A DNA stretch of 7,767 nt from Bacteroidia bacterium (GTDB lineage Bacteria > Bacteroidota > Bacteroidia > NS11-12g > UBA9320), in contig JABDQY010000123.1 in assembly GCA_013042025.1 (NCBI GenBank), positions 1 through 7,767 of the forward strand, given 5' to 3'. The translations under genes and the position numbers were made by a program. Under the pieces are notes generated by a model. It was given only the letters and a program-made list of their open reading frames with translations. It ran no database searches and was not told the DNA's origin. This document shows positions 1 through 7,083 of this stretch, in pieces. Position 1 is the first letter of the stretch; each line of letters begins with the position of its first letter.

Positions 1-1652
1 TGATAAAGAGTATTGTGTTAAATCAGAAGGTAAGTGAAATCAAGCAATTTGAATCTAATAGCGGTGCTGCCTACACTTTACTTGAATCATTTATTCTAGG
101 TTCAGATTGGTCAGACCAATTAACTTCAATAGATAAAATGCTATCGTATTCCAAACAAGATATTATGGATTTTGCATCCAAATATTACGTTGATGGACAT
201 GTAGTGATCTATAAGACTAAAGGTGAAAAAGAAGAAGTTGTTAAAATAGAAAAACCTGAGATTACCAAAGTAGAAGTAAACAGAGGGAAAACCTCACCAT
301 TTGTAGACGACATTTTGTCTAGAGAAACGCAATCAATTTCTCCAAAGTTTATTGATTATAAAAATGATATTGAATTTGGAACCTACGGAAAAAGTACTCC
401 AATCTGGAAAGTAAAAGAAGGTGATGAGCAATTATTTACATTGTATTATGTACTGGATATAGGTTCTTATCATGATCAGAAACTAGCTCTTGCAGTAGAA
501 TATTTAAAGCTTCTAGGTACAAATAAGTATACAGCTGATGAAATCTCAAAAAGTTTCTATGACTTAGCATGTAATTTCGGAGTTTCAACAGGTCGTGAAC
601 AAAGCTACGTTTATCTTAATGGTTTAGAAAGTAGTTTTGAAGAAGCACTCAAGCTCTTTGAACATCTTTTAGCAGATGCAAAACCAGAGCAAGCAAAGTT
701 AGACATGCTTGTTGAGCAAAAGCTAAAAGCACGTGCAGATGCCAAGCTAAACAAATCACGTATAATGGCTAAAATGAGAAGCTTTGTTTTGTTCGGTGAA
801 CAGAATCCAGCGAACTATATTTTATCAGAAGATCAATTGAGAACTATCAAAGCTGATCAACTAGCTGACTACATTCATAATTTAAGCAGTTACAAGCATA
901 AGGTTTGGTACAGCGGGCCATTGTCCATGAAAGTACTTAAGAAATGCTTAGCAAAATATCATCCTAACAAAAGCACGTTTATTGAGAGCCCAACATTAAA
1001 AGAATTTGTAATGAGAGACGTTGATGATGTTACAGTTTATTTCACTCACTATGATATGGTTCAAGCAGAGGTGATGTGGTTAAAAAAATCAAATTTGCTT
1101 GATGTGAATGAAAATGCTGATATATCCATGTTTAATGAATACTTCGGCGGAGGAATGAGCAGTGTTGTATTCCAAGACATAAGAGAATCAAAAGCACTAG
1201 CGTATTCTACATATAGTTATTATGCAAAAGGTTCTAAGCCTGGTGATCATAACATGGTAATGGCTTATGTAGGAACGCAATCCGACAAGCTAGGCGAAAG
1301 TATTATAGCAATGAATGACCTGCTGACTACATTGCCCGTAGATGAAGGAAAATTTCAAAACGGAAAAAATGCATTAATGCAAAATATAGAAACAAGTAGA
1401 ATTCTTAAAACGAGTATTCTTTTTGATTATGATAATTCTTTAAAGATGGGATATAAAGAAGACCCACGAAAACAAATGGCTAATCGCTTAGAATCAATTA
1501 CAATGGATGATGTCGTTAAATTCCATAGTGAAAAGATACAAGGAGACTACCAATTTGCAGTACTTGGATCTGAAGAATCTATTGATTTTGAAATTTTGAA
1601 GAAGTATGGTAAAGTAGAGATGTTACCTCTGGAATTACTATTTGGATACTAG
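1..1652 (+). CDS. M16 (insulinase/pitrilysin-like) peptidase family protein, 3' part
   Basis: This is the C-terminal ~550 residues of a two-half M16 metallopeptidase-like protein. The frame is open to the left edge (first whole codon at 3), so the GTG at 15 is not the true start; family members are usually about 950-980 residues. Counting from that GTG, residues 1-75 look like the end of the first half, 110-300 form the third M16 domain and 330-545 the fourth. The third domain has no HxxEH at the expected place (around residues 157-164), as is normal for the inactive half; the zinc-binding half must lie outside the window. The last domain has the family signature GGGMSS..FQDIRE (378-391), with Arg390 and Tyr397 spaced seven apart like the substrate-binding Arg/Tyr pair of insulin-degrading enzyme. 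The protein ends in LELLFGY. Expected role: degradation of peptides, possibly in the periplasm, but any signal peptide lies outside the window. The SDR gene follows directly. Confidence 0.93.
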   Translation, partial: IKSIVLNQKVSEIKQFESNSGAAYTLLESFILGSDWSDQLTSIDKMLSYSKQDIMDFASKYYVDGHVVIYKTKGEKEEVVKIEKPEITKVEVNRGKTSPFVDDILSRETQSISPKFIDYKNDIEFGTYGKSTPIWKVKEGDEQLFTLYYVLDIGSYHDQKLALAVEYLKLLGTNKYTADEISKSFYDLACNFGVSTGREQSYVYLNGLESSFEEALKLFEHLLADAKPEQAKLDMLVEQKLKARADAKLNKSRIMAKMRSFVLFGEQNPANYILSEDQLRTIKADQLADYIHNLSSYKHKVWYSGPLSMKVLKKCLAKYHPNKSTFIESPTLKEFVMRDVDDVTVYFTHYDMVQAEVMWLKKSNLLDVNENADISMFNEYFGGGMSSVVFQDIRESKALAYSTYSYYAKGSKPGDHNMVMAYVGTQSDKLGESIIAMNDLLTTLPVDEGKFQNGKNALMQNIETSRILKTSILFDYDNSLKMGYKEDPRKQMANRLESITMDDVVKFHSEKIQGDYQFAVLGSEESIDFEILKKYGKVEMLPLELLFGY

Positions 1653-1656
1653 AGGT

Positions 1657-2355
1657 ATGGATTTAGCAGGTAAGAAAGTAATAATTACCGGAGTTAGCAG
1701 TGGAATAGGCAAATCCTTAGTAGAGCAGTATCTTGAAAAGGGCAGTATAGTTTGCGGATTAGGTAGAACGGACCCAACTATTTCGAATGTTAATTTCACT
1801 TTTCTAAAAACGGATATTCGAAACTTTAATGAGGTAGAACATTCTATTAGTAAATTCCTTAAAAATCATGAAGGAATAGATATCTTAATTAACAACGCAG
1901 GAATGGGCTCTTTTGGCCCTGTTGAAGATTATTCAATAGATGAAATTCATGAAATGTTTGAAACCAATGTTTATGGGACTCTATACACTATTAAGCTAGC
2001 TGTACCCATTATGAAACTAAAGGGTAGGGGACACATAATCAATATTTCTTCAACAGCAGGTATTGAAGGATATCCTCAAGTTTCTGTTTATGGTGCAACA
2101 AAATTCGCAGTGAAGGCTATTTCACAAAGCATGTATAAGGAATTACGAGATTTTGGCATTAAAGTTACCTGCGTTTATCCAGGTTCTACAAAAACAGATT
2201 TCTTCAAAAACATTGACGCCATTGTTCCCCATGATTACATGCTAATGCCTAAGGAAGTTGCGTCTATGATTGTTCAAGCTACAGAAACTAGTGATAATTT
2301 TCATCAAGTTAATATCGAAGTCCGCCCCTTACGACCTAAAGGACCTGCAAAGTAA
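1657..2355 (+). CDS. Classical short-chain dehydrogenase/reductase (SDR family oxidoreductase)
   Basis: NAD(P)-dependent oxidoreductase of 232 residues, typical length for a classical SDR. Numbered from the ATG at 1657: cofactor motif TGVSSGIG at 11-18, NNAG at 79-82, and a catalytic tetrad of Asn104 (in ETNVYG), Ser132 (in ISSTAG), Tyr145 and Lys149 (YGATK), followed by the PG motif (VYPGSTKTDFF). The Arg after the second beta strand (GLGRTD) suggests NADP(H) preference; this is inference. The C-terminus (EVRPLRPK) resembles YdfG-like serine/hydroxy-acid dehydrogenases, but the substrate cannot be named. A TTG at 1642 would give five extra residues and overlap the M16 stop. I prefer the ATG at 1657 because the Rossmann fold starts right after it. 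AGAGG at 1651-1655 is only one base from that ATG, too close to act as a normal Shine-Dalgarno. Four bases separate it from the M16 stop, so the two are probably co-transcribed. Confidence 0.95.
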   Translation: MDLAGKKVIITGVSSGIGKSLVEQYLEKGSIVCGLGRTDPTISNVNFTFLKTDIRNFNEVEHSISKFLKNHEGIDILINNAGMGSFGPVEDYSIDEIHEMFETNVYGTLYTIKLAVPIMKLKGRGHIINISSTAGIEGYPQVSVYGATKFAVKAISQSMYKELRDFGIKVTCVYPGSTKTDFFKNIDAIVPHDYMLMPKEVASMIVQATETSDNFHQVNIEVRPLRPKGPAK

Positions 2356-2365
2356 AAGGCAAGTT

Positions 2366-3529
2366 TTATAAACGTATTACTTCAGTTACTCTATTCAAAG
2401 AGAATTGAGATTGCCCAAGTTTTGGATATTGAGCAGTAGGTTCACATGAAACATAGTGTTTCCCTTCGTATTTAAATGATCCGGTTGGAGAATAGTTAGG
2501 TATTTCTAAAGCTAAACTTAAGTGTTCATCATTCTCAAAAAACAATCCTACACTATTTATATTTAAGATGTTCTTAGCCAAGTAGGCGAGCAACATCGCT
2601 TTATCCTCACAATCAGCATTTTCAGACATAATTGTTTCTTCAGGATAGTAAAAACGTTCCTCACCATATTTATCATAATCACTTCCATAAGGAACTACTT
2701 GTTGAACAAATGAAAGTAGGAATTTAGCAGCATCAATAGTTGATTTATCTTTTACTTCTGTTTTTAAGTAACGCATAACAGTTGACTCCATTTCGCTAGA
2801 CATTTTCAAACGGGTAAATTCATTTCCTACATCGTACATCGGTAAATCGCCTAGGAACTCGGTGATCGATTCATTTGATAAAGCTTCCAAGCTATGTGCT
2901 GTTCCTCCATAGTTAAAGCTTAATGAACGTTGTTTGATATTCGCATTAATTCTCGGTACAGCAAGAATATTACGCTTAATTGAAGTATACGTTTTCTTCG
3001 GATCCTTGTATATAAGATGCTTGCTGTAATTTCTCCGATTTTTAAAATCTAAATCTTTATAAACCTTGTTTGCATATCTGATATAAATATATCTACCTGG
3101 AGTAAAGGATAGATTCCCAAGGCAATTAAGTTTTTTTCCTGTTCTTGTTAGAACAACATCATATCCTAATTCTTTTAGAATAAGATACTTTACAAAAGTT
3201 TGCTCATTGGAATTAGTGCCTCCAGTGGCCATAGAAGCAAATTTATCTACAAAAATTGTAGTGGAAGCATCATCCAATGCATAATTCTCCATATGCTTTT
3301 TAACGAAATGTATGCTTTGATTTAGGTTCGAATTTCTATACTGAGAAAGCCTTGAAGCGATATCCTTTTGGCTTAAGCTATATAAACTGAAACTCGCAAA
3401 TTGTTGATCAAAAGTAACATGAGAAGGGTGGCCATAAAAATCAACAAATCTACTAACTGCAGATCCAGCATTTATGTTAGCAACCGAAATTGTTAATGCT
3501 ATAAATAGTGTTGACTTAATCCAATTCAT
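2366..3529 (-). CDS. Secreted transglutaminase-like (papain-like fold) protein
   Basis: 387-residue exported protein of unknown substrate. Residues 1-24 form a Sec signal peptide: basic start (NWIK), hydrophobic stretch 7-17, likely cleavage after Ala21 or Ala24, and no lipobox cysteine. The C-terminal third is a transglutaminase-like domain. A PEET motif (296-299) leads into ADCEDKAMLLAYL, with nucleophile Cys307, His336 (NDEHLSLAL) and an acidic third residue, Glu363 (SCEPT), where most relatives have Asp. Such domains act as cysteine proteases, amidases or crosslinking enzymes; which applies here is unknown. The N-terminal half (about 100-165) looks like a degenerate second copy of the same fold lacking Cys and His. 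The gene lies 57 bp after the methyltransferase on the same strand, has an unusually good Shine-Dalgarno, and ends 10 bp from the convergent SDR gene with no clear terminator between them. Confidence 0.82.
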   Translation of the reverse strand: MNWIKSTLFIALTISVANINAGSAVSRFVDFYGHPSHVTFDQQFASFSLYSLSQKDIASRLSQYRNSNLNQSIHFVKKHMENYALDDASTTIFVDKFASMATGGTNSNEQTFVKYLILKELGYDVVLTRTGKKLNCLGNLSFTPGRYIYIRYANKVYKDLDFKNRRNYSKHLIYKDPKKTYTSIKRNILAVPRINANIKQRSLSFNYGGTAHSLEALSNESITEFLGDLPMYDVGNEFTRLKMSSEMESTVMRYLKTEVKDKSTIDAAKFLLSFVQQVVPYGSDYDKYGEERFYYPEETIMSENADCEDKAMLLAYLAKNILNINSVGLFFENDEHLSLALEIPNYSPTGSFKYEGKHYVSCEPTAQYPKLGQSQFSLNRVTEVIRL

Positions 3530-3539
3530 CTTTCATCGT

Positions 3540-3547
3540 CCTCCTTT
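3540..3547 (-). promoter_or_regulatory. Strong Shine-Dalgarno site before the transglutaminase-like gene
   Basis: The - strand reads AAAGGAGG, fully complementary to the 16S rRNA anti-Shine-Dalgarno core, ten bases before the ATG at 3529. A second GGAGG lies just upstream (TGGAGGAAAGGAGG). None of the other complete - strand genes here has a motif this strong. Bacteroidota genes generally do not rely on this motif, so the site stands out. An out-of-frame ATG sits at 3536, between the motif and the real start. Confidence 0.6.
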
Positions 3548-3586
3548 CCTCCATATACAACTCAATAGCTGTTCCAAAAAGTATTT

Positions 3587-4201
3587 TTAACGATGAAAAA
3601 CTTGTGAACGGTAAAAACCATGTGATAACGTGCTAGTATGCTTGCTTTTAAACCCATCTCTATAAAATGTTTCAAAAACTTCTGGTAGGTAATTAATGCT
3701 ATGCCTAGCGGTTATTTTGAAGAATAAAATAGACAGTTTGATTTGAAGCATTCTCCAAACTCTATATTTGGTAACCTCATTTAGGCAAAAATCTGCTACC
3801 ATCCATCTGGTTTTAACTGAATCAATTTTTTGAATTATTTGAGCAATTTTAGATTCTTCAAATTGATCAAAGAAGAAACCACAAAACACATAGTCATATG
3901 ACACTAATTGTGTGGTAAAATTAGCATTATGATTAAACGTTATTTTCTGTGAGATGGATACTTTCTTTTTAGCCAACTCAATCATGGTATTTGAAGCTTC
4001 TAAATATTCAATTTGAATATCAGGGGCGTGTTCAAATATTAATGGGAGTATGGAGCCATCTCCGCCACCCAGTATCAGCAAAGTACCTTGGTTTGGTAAA
4101 TGTTTTATTAGGTTTTCCTGGATGTTTAATATGGAATTGCCAAACATTGAAGAGGATAAAAACCCATAATAATTTGCAATGAAGTTGTATGAATTAGGCA
4201 A
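3587..4201 (-). CDS. Class I SAM-dependent methyltransferase (substrate unknown)
   Basis: 204-residue protein with a Rossmann methyltransferase core. Motif I is LLILGGGDGS (41-50), which binds S-adenosylmethionine. The acidic residue after strand 2 is Glu68 (IEYLEAS), followed by a helix NTMIELAKKK, and strand 4 is YDYVFCGFFFDQFEE (102-116). The N-terminal NFIANYYGFLSSSMFG matches the 'Y..IA..YD.L....FG' opening of UbiE-like methyltransferases, so the start must lie at or very near residue 1. There the codon is TTG (4199-4201); the upstream in-frame stretch up to the stop at 4277-4279 has no ATG or GTG, and the first internal ATG (residue 19) would remove this conserved opening. The start lies 20 bases after a terminator hairpin, so the gene needs its own promoter or read-through from dnaN. 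Aromatic residues are frequent. The substrate cannot be inferred. The transglutaminase-like gene follows. Confidence 0.85.
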   Translation of the reverse strand: MPNSYNFIANYYGFLSSSMFGNSILNIQENLIKHLPNQGTLLILGGGDGSILPLIFEHAPDIQIEYLEASNTMIELAKKKVSISQKITFNHNANFTTQLVSYDYVFCGFFFDQFEESKIAQIIQKIDSVKTRWMVADFCLNEVTKYRVWRMLQIKLSILFFKITARHSINYLPEVFETFYRDGFKSKHTSTLSHGFYRSQVFHR

Positions 4202-4221
4202 ACCCAGATTTTTATAAAAGT

Positions 4222-4252
4222 AAAAGCCCCAGCACCTAGTACCGAGGCTTTT
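4222..4252 (-). terminator. Hairpin terminator after dnaN, probably usable in both directions
   Basis: The arms AAAAGCC (4222-4228) and GGCTTTT (4246-4252) form a 7-bp stem around a 17-base loop. On the - strand the stem is followed by a T-rich run (GGCTTTTACTTTTAT), as expected of an intrinsic terminator for dnaN, which ends about 105 bases earlier. On the + strand the hairpin also ends in TTTT, but no + strand gene approaches it. It sits directly before the TTG start of the methyltransferase. Confidence 0.7.
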
Positions 4253-4356
4253 GATTGGCTTTCTGACTATTAAGTCTCAACGAATATAGAAACGTTAAGC
4301 CACTAAAATCTTCTTTTTATTCTTTCTGACAATCATGTGACACTTAGGTTACAAAA

Positions 4357-5481
4357 CTACGATGCACCTGCTATCATCATTGGCATAATTAGCATTAACA
4401 AATCCTCGTTATCGTCATTGGCTGAAGGTAAAATTATACCCGCTCTATTTGGAGTAGATAATTCAATCACTACATCGGACGTGGTCATGTTTTGTAACAT
4501 CTCGATAAGTAATTTAGAGTTAAATCCGATTTCCATGTCTTCTCCATTATAATCGCAACCCAATCGTTCAACTGCTTCATTGCTTAAATCAATATCTTCA
4601 GCAGAAACGGTTAACTCACTACCTGTGATTTTGATATTAATTTGATTGGTAGTTCGGTTTCCAAAAATGCTAATTCTTCTAACCGAGTTTAGAAAGTCTT
4701 GTCGAGAAATAGAAAGTCTATTTGGATTGTCGGTAGGTATAACCGCTCTATAATCTGGATAACGTTCGTCGATTAATCTACAGATTAACTTGATATCATC
4801 AAATGCAAAGAATGCATTGGAGTCATTAAAATCAACTTGAACTTCAGTATCATCATGCGGTAGGTTTGTTTTTAAAAGATTTAACGCCTTTTTTGGCAAT
4901 ATAAAATTACTCTCAACCCCTGGTTTTATATCAGATCGCTCAACCTTTACAAGGCGGTTTGCATCTGTTGCTACAAATACTGCATTATCGTTAAATAACT
5001 GAACGTAAACTCCTGTTAAGCTTAATCTTAATTCATCATTTCCAGACGCGAATATTGTTTTAGTAATGCTTGAAGATAATACTCCAGCTTCCATTTTAAA
5101 GCTGTTTTCAGAAGTAGTTTCTGGAATCTTTGGATAATCATCTGCATTTTGGCCAACTAATTTATAACGTCCAAATTCTGACTTCAATTCAATACTGTTC
5201 TTATCACTATTGATAGTAAAAGTTACTGGCTGATTTGGTAGAGCTTTTAATGTATCTAAACACATTTTAGAAGGTACTGCAATCCTAACATCTTCTTCAG
5301 ACTGAACATCAATTGCAGTGCTCATAGAAGTTTCTAAATCAGTTGCAGTAATGGTAAGTTTACCTCCAGCTATATCAAATAGAAAATGATCTAAAATTGG
5401 AATTACCGGCTTTGAAACTATTGTTCCACTAATGCTTTGTAATTTATGAAGCAGTTGATCTGTATTAACTATAAATTTCAT
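4357..5481 (-). CDS. dnaN: DNA polymerase III subunit beta (sliding clamp)
   Basis: 374 residues, close to the usual 365-375. It forms the ring-shaped homodimer that holds DNA polymerase III on the template and is also the docking platform for polymerases, ligase and mismatch-repair proteins through its C-terminal hydrophobic pocket. Three repeated clamp domains fit roughly 1-120, 128-250 and 252-374. Recognisable pieces are the start MKFIVNTDQLLHKLQ, PILDHFLFDI, FGRYKLVGQNADDYP, LTGVYVQL...FVATDANRL, LICRLIDERYPDYRAVIP, and the C-terminal MPM (366-368) that lines the partner pocket. A short tail, MIAGAS, follows it, slightly longer than in E. coli. The ATG at 5479-5481 has an A-rich leader and no Shine-Dalgarno. 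dnaA and recF are not adjacent, so this is not an origin-type dnaA-dnaN cluster. It appears to be a single-gene unit with a leader of about 100 bp and its own terminator. Confidence 0.98.
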   Translation of the reverse strand: MKFIVNTDQLLHKLQSISGTIVSKPVIPILDHFLFDIAGGKLTITATDLETSMSTAIDVQSEEDVRIAVPSKMCLDTLKALPNQPVTFTINSDKNSIELKSEFGRYKLVGQNADDYPKIPETTSENSFKMEAGVLSSSITKTIFASGNDELRLSLTGVYVQLFNDNAVFVATDANRLVKVERSDIKPGVESNFILPKKALNLLKTNLPHDDTEVQVDFNDSNAFFAFDDIKLICRLIDERYPDYRAVIPTDNPNRLSISRQDFLNSVRRISIFGNRTTNQINIKITGSELTVSAEDIDLSNEAVERLGCDYNGEDMEIGFNSKLLIEMLQNMTTSDVVIELSTPNRAGIILPSANDDNEDLLMLIMPMMIAGAS

Positions 5482-5504
5482 TTTCTAGATTTAATTTTAA
5501 AGGT

Positions 5505-5548
5505 GTCAAAAAAATTCAAAATTTTGACTTTACGCAAATTAAATTGAC
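5505..5548. promoter_or_regulatory. Possible dnaN operator: three TTGAC/GTCAA half-sites
   Basis: In the 103-bp leader between the thioredoxin-like gene and dnaN, GTCAA (5505-5509), TTGAC (5524-5528) and TTGAC (5544-5548) lie with centres 19 and 20 bp apart, about two DNA turns. The first two form an inverted repeat, GTCAAAA-N10-TTTTGAC, and the middle one overlaps a 12-bp palindrome, TCAAAATTTTGA (5516-5527). The dnaN promoter must lie in this leader, but only imperfect matches to the Bacteroidota consensus are seen. In DNA this AT-rich such repeats can arise by chance. Confidence 0.25.
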
Positions 5549-5584
5549 AAAACTTATCAATAAAAAGAGTAGACTTTTACCCAA

Positions 5585-6193
5585 TTAAAAAACTGGTTGG
5601 TTTATTAGCTTCTTTAAAACAGTATTGAACTCGTCTTGAATTGCATTCCCCTTATTCTTTGCATACAATGTATGTATAACGGTAGAGACATCCTGATAGG
5701 GGATTCCCTGTGCTTTTAGACGTAAAAATTCTTCTTGTATTTCATTGGGTCGAGGCCCCCAATCAAATAAAATATCACCCATACCGTCATGAGCGATTAG
5801 TTTTGGAATACTTCTGCCGTTATTTGTTAAGAAGTCATCCATTATATCCGTATTTTCATCCCGTAGAATAATTGAAAGCTTAATATTGGAATTCATTTCA
5901 GTCATTTTGTTAATCCATGGCATACTTTGAGCAGCATCCCCGCACCATGCTTCAGCGATAATTACCCAATGTTGTTTAGGAGCATTTGCAAGTGTGTTTA
6001 TTAATCCTTCTCTAAGCGTAGCTCTCTTGTCTAATCGGTTTAATCGAACCACATTCATTTCAGTATGCTTTATTAGATCATCGGAATGATTTGTTCCTGT
6101 AGTTTTTCTTTGACTCAATAAACTATTAATCAGCTCTCTATATTCAGGATATGAGTAGCTATTTCTTTCTTCAATGTTATAGTTAAACTTCAT
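5585..6193 (-). CDS. Thioredoxin-like family protein with single-cysteine WCGD motif
   Basis: 202-residue predicted cytosolic protein with no signal peptide. The second half carries a thioredoxin fold: strand HWVIIAEAWCGDAAQSMP (75-92), strand IKLSIILRDEN (104-114), then the cis-proline loop RSIPKLI with Pro130 and a final strand. The usual WCxxC active site is replaced by WCGDA. Cys84 is the only cysteine in the protein, so the classic intramolecular dithiol reaction is impossible. This matches the Thioredoxin_9-type group (PF14595, recalled, not searched) common in Bacteroidota, whose biochemical role is unclear to me; monothiol or peroxidase-like chemistry is possible. Residues 1-70 are helical and not recognised. 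The start lies two bases after the permease stop, so the two genes are almost certainly one transcript. AAAAG/CTTTT near 5566-5578 could form a weak terminator. Confidence 0.88.
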   Translation of the reverse strand: MKFNYNIEERNSYSYPEYRELINSLLSQRKTTGTNHSDDLIKHTEMNVVRLNRLDKRATLREGLINTLANAPKQHWVIIAEAWCGDAAQSMPWINKMTEMNSNIKLSIILRDENTDIMDDFLTNNGRSIPKLIAHDGMGDILFDWGPRPNEIQEEFLRLKAQGIPYQDVSTVIHTLYAKNKGNAIQDEFNTVLKKLINQPVF

Positions 6194-6195
6194 TT

Positions 6196-7083
6196 TTATT
6201 TAATTAACGATTCTTCTTTGTAAACTGACTTTTCTTTCCTGATCAACCAAATTGCAACTAGTATACATCCTAAACCAACAACTTGCAAAAAGGTTATACG
6301 TTCGTGATCAATAAAGCCCCAAAATAAAGCAACAATTGGGATAAGATATGTAACTGAAGATGCAAAAACAGCAGTAGTTTTTTGGATTAATTTATTAAAT
6401 AAAACCAAGCTAATTGCAGTACCTGCAATTGAGAGTATCACTATAGCTCCAAAAGACTTAATATTTTGGCTCATATTGAAATTGAATTCAAAGCCAATGA
6501 AATACAAAATAATCATGCATAGAACCCCAACAATAAGCAACGGATATGCTGCTACAAAAATGGGAGGGTAGTTCCCTAACTTATGTTTAATAATATTAAC
6601 ATTGATGCCATAACACAATGTTGCTAGAACAATAAGACTTGTATGATACAATTGAAGATTAACACCTTCGTGAAAAATTAATAAAAAAGCACCGAGAAGC
6701 CCCAAAATTACTCCAAACAACTTATACTTATTAAATTGAACCCCCAAGAAAAGCACACCAACCAATAGTGCAAAAAGAGGAGTGAGCCCATTTAGAGCTC
6801 CGGCCAAAGAACTTGCAATCTTTGTTTGTGCAGCAGTAAACAGAAATGCAGGTACTCCACTTCCAAGAATACCAGAAATAGCAAAATATTTCGTATCTTT
6901 TTTTGATTTCAGGAGCCATTCCTTCTTAAGAAATAGAAGTAAGGAGAGACCAGCAAGTATCATTCGTAAAGCTGCAACTTGATAGCTTGAGTAGCTTTTC
7001 AATCCTTCCTTCATTAGTATAAAGGAGCTACCCCAAATTAACGCCAGAATTGCTAGTAAGATATAGGAGTTGTTTACTTTTAT
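6196..7083 (-). CDS. EamA/DMT-family membrane transporter, start codon apparently ATA
   Basis: Drug/metabolite transporter superfamily permease, usually ten membrane helices in two EamA repeats and about 290-300 residues. The ATG at 7014 gives only 272 residues and starts after the first helix. The open frame continues upstream and encodes that helix with its hallmark: a hydrophobic run ending in LALIWGSSFILMKEGL, the WGSSF loop typical of this family. I therefore extend the gene to 7083, where an ATA stands in place of an ATG and leaves 295 residues with the start KVNNSY. No ATG, GTG or TTG occurs in frame between the stop at 7126-7128 and 7014. Other landmarks: YQVAALRM, GSGVPAFLFTAAQTKIASSLAGALNGLTPLFALL (helices 3-4, end of repeat 1) and TTAVFASSVTYLIPIVALFWG in repeat 2. 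The tail IRKEKSVYKEE is cytosolic. Substrate unknown. It is co-transcribed with the thioredoxin-like gene. Family is certain; the start is inferred. Confidence 0.9.
   Translation of the reverse strand: MKVNNSYILLAILALIWGSSFILMKEGLKSYSSYQVAALRMILAGLSLLLFLKKEWLLKSKKDTKYFAISGILGSGVPAFLFTAAQTKIASSLAGALNGLTPLFALLVGVLFLGVQFNKYKLFGVILGLLGAFLLIFHEGVNLQLYHTSLIVLATLCYGINVNIIKHKLGNYPPIFVAAYPLLIVGVLCMIILYFIGFEFNFNMSQNIKSFGAIVILSIAGTAISLVLFNKLIQKTTAVFASSVTYLIPIVALFWGFIDHERITFLQVVGLGCILVAIWLIRKEKSVYKEESLIK

Noticed and set aside
1642..1656. TTG start of the SDR inside the M16 gene
   Set aside because: It would add five residues of no family significance; the ATG at 1657 sits directly before the Rossmann fold.
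3991..4182. 63-codon open frame on the + strand opposite the methyltransferase
   Set aside because: Antisense shadow: no recognisable domain, while the - strand frame has clear methyltransferase motifs over the same bases.
4257..4330. CTTTCTGAC repeated twice (near 4259 and 4322)
   Set aside because: Two 9-bp copies about 60 bases apart without other order or symmetry; too little to call a repeat or an operator.
4295..4336. 13-codon Lys-rich ORF (MIVRKNKKKILVA) between dnaN and the methyltransferase on the - strand
   Set aside because: Too short, AT-rich DNA produces such ORFs by chance, and no ribosome site or known family supports it.
5482..5584. Replication origin next to dnaN
   Set aside because: No match to TTATCCACA on either strand (closest, TTATCAATA, has two mismatches), and dnaA is not adjacent.
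6731..6982. Short open frames on both strands inside the permease gene
   Set aside because: They overlap well-conserved EamA helices in another frame and have unlikely composition (many Cys/Trp in one).
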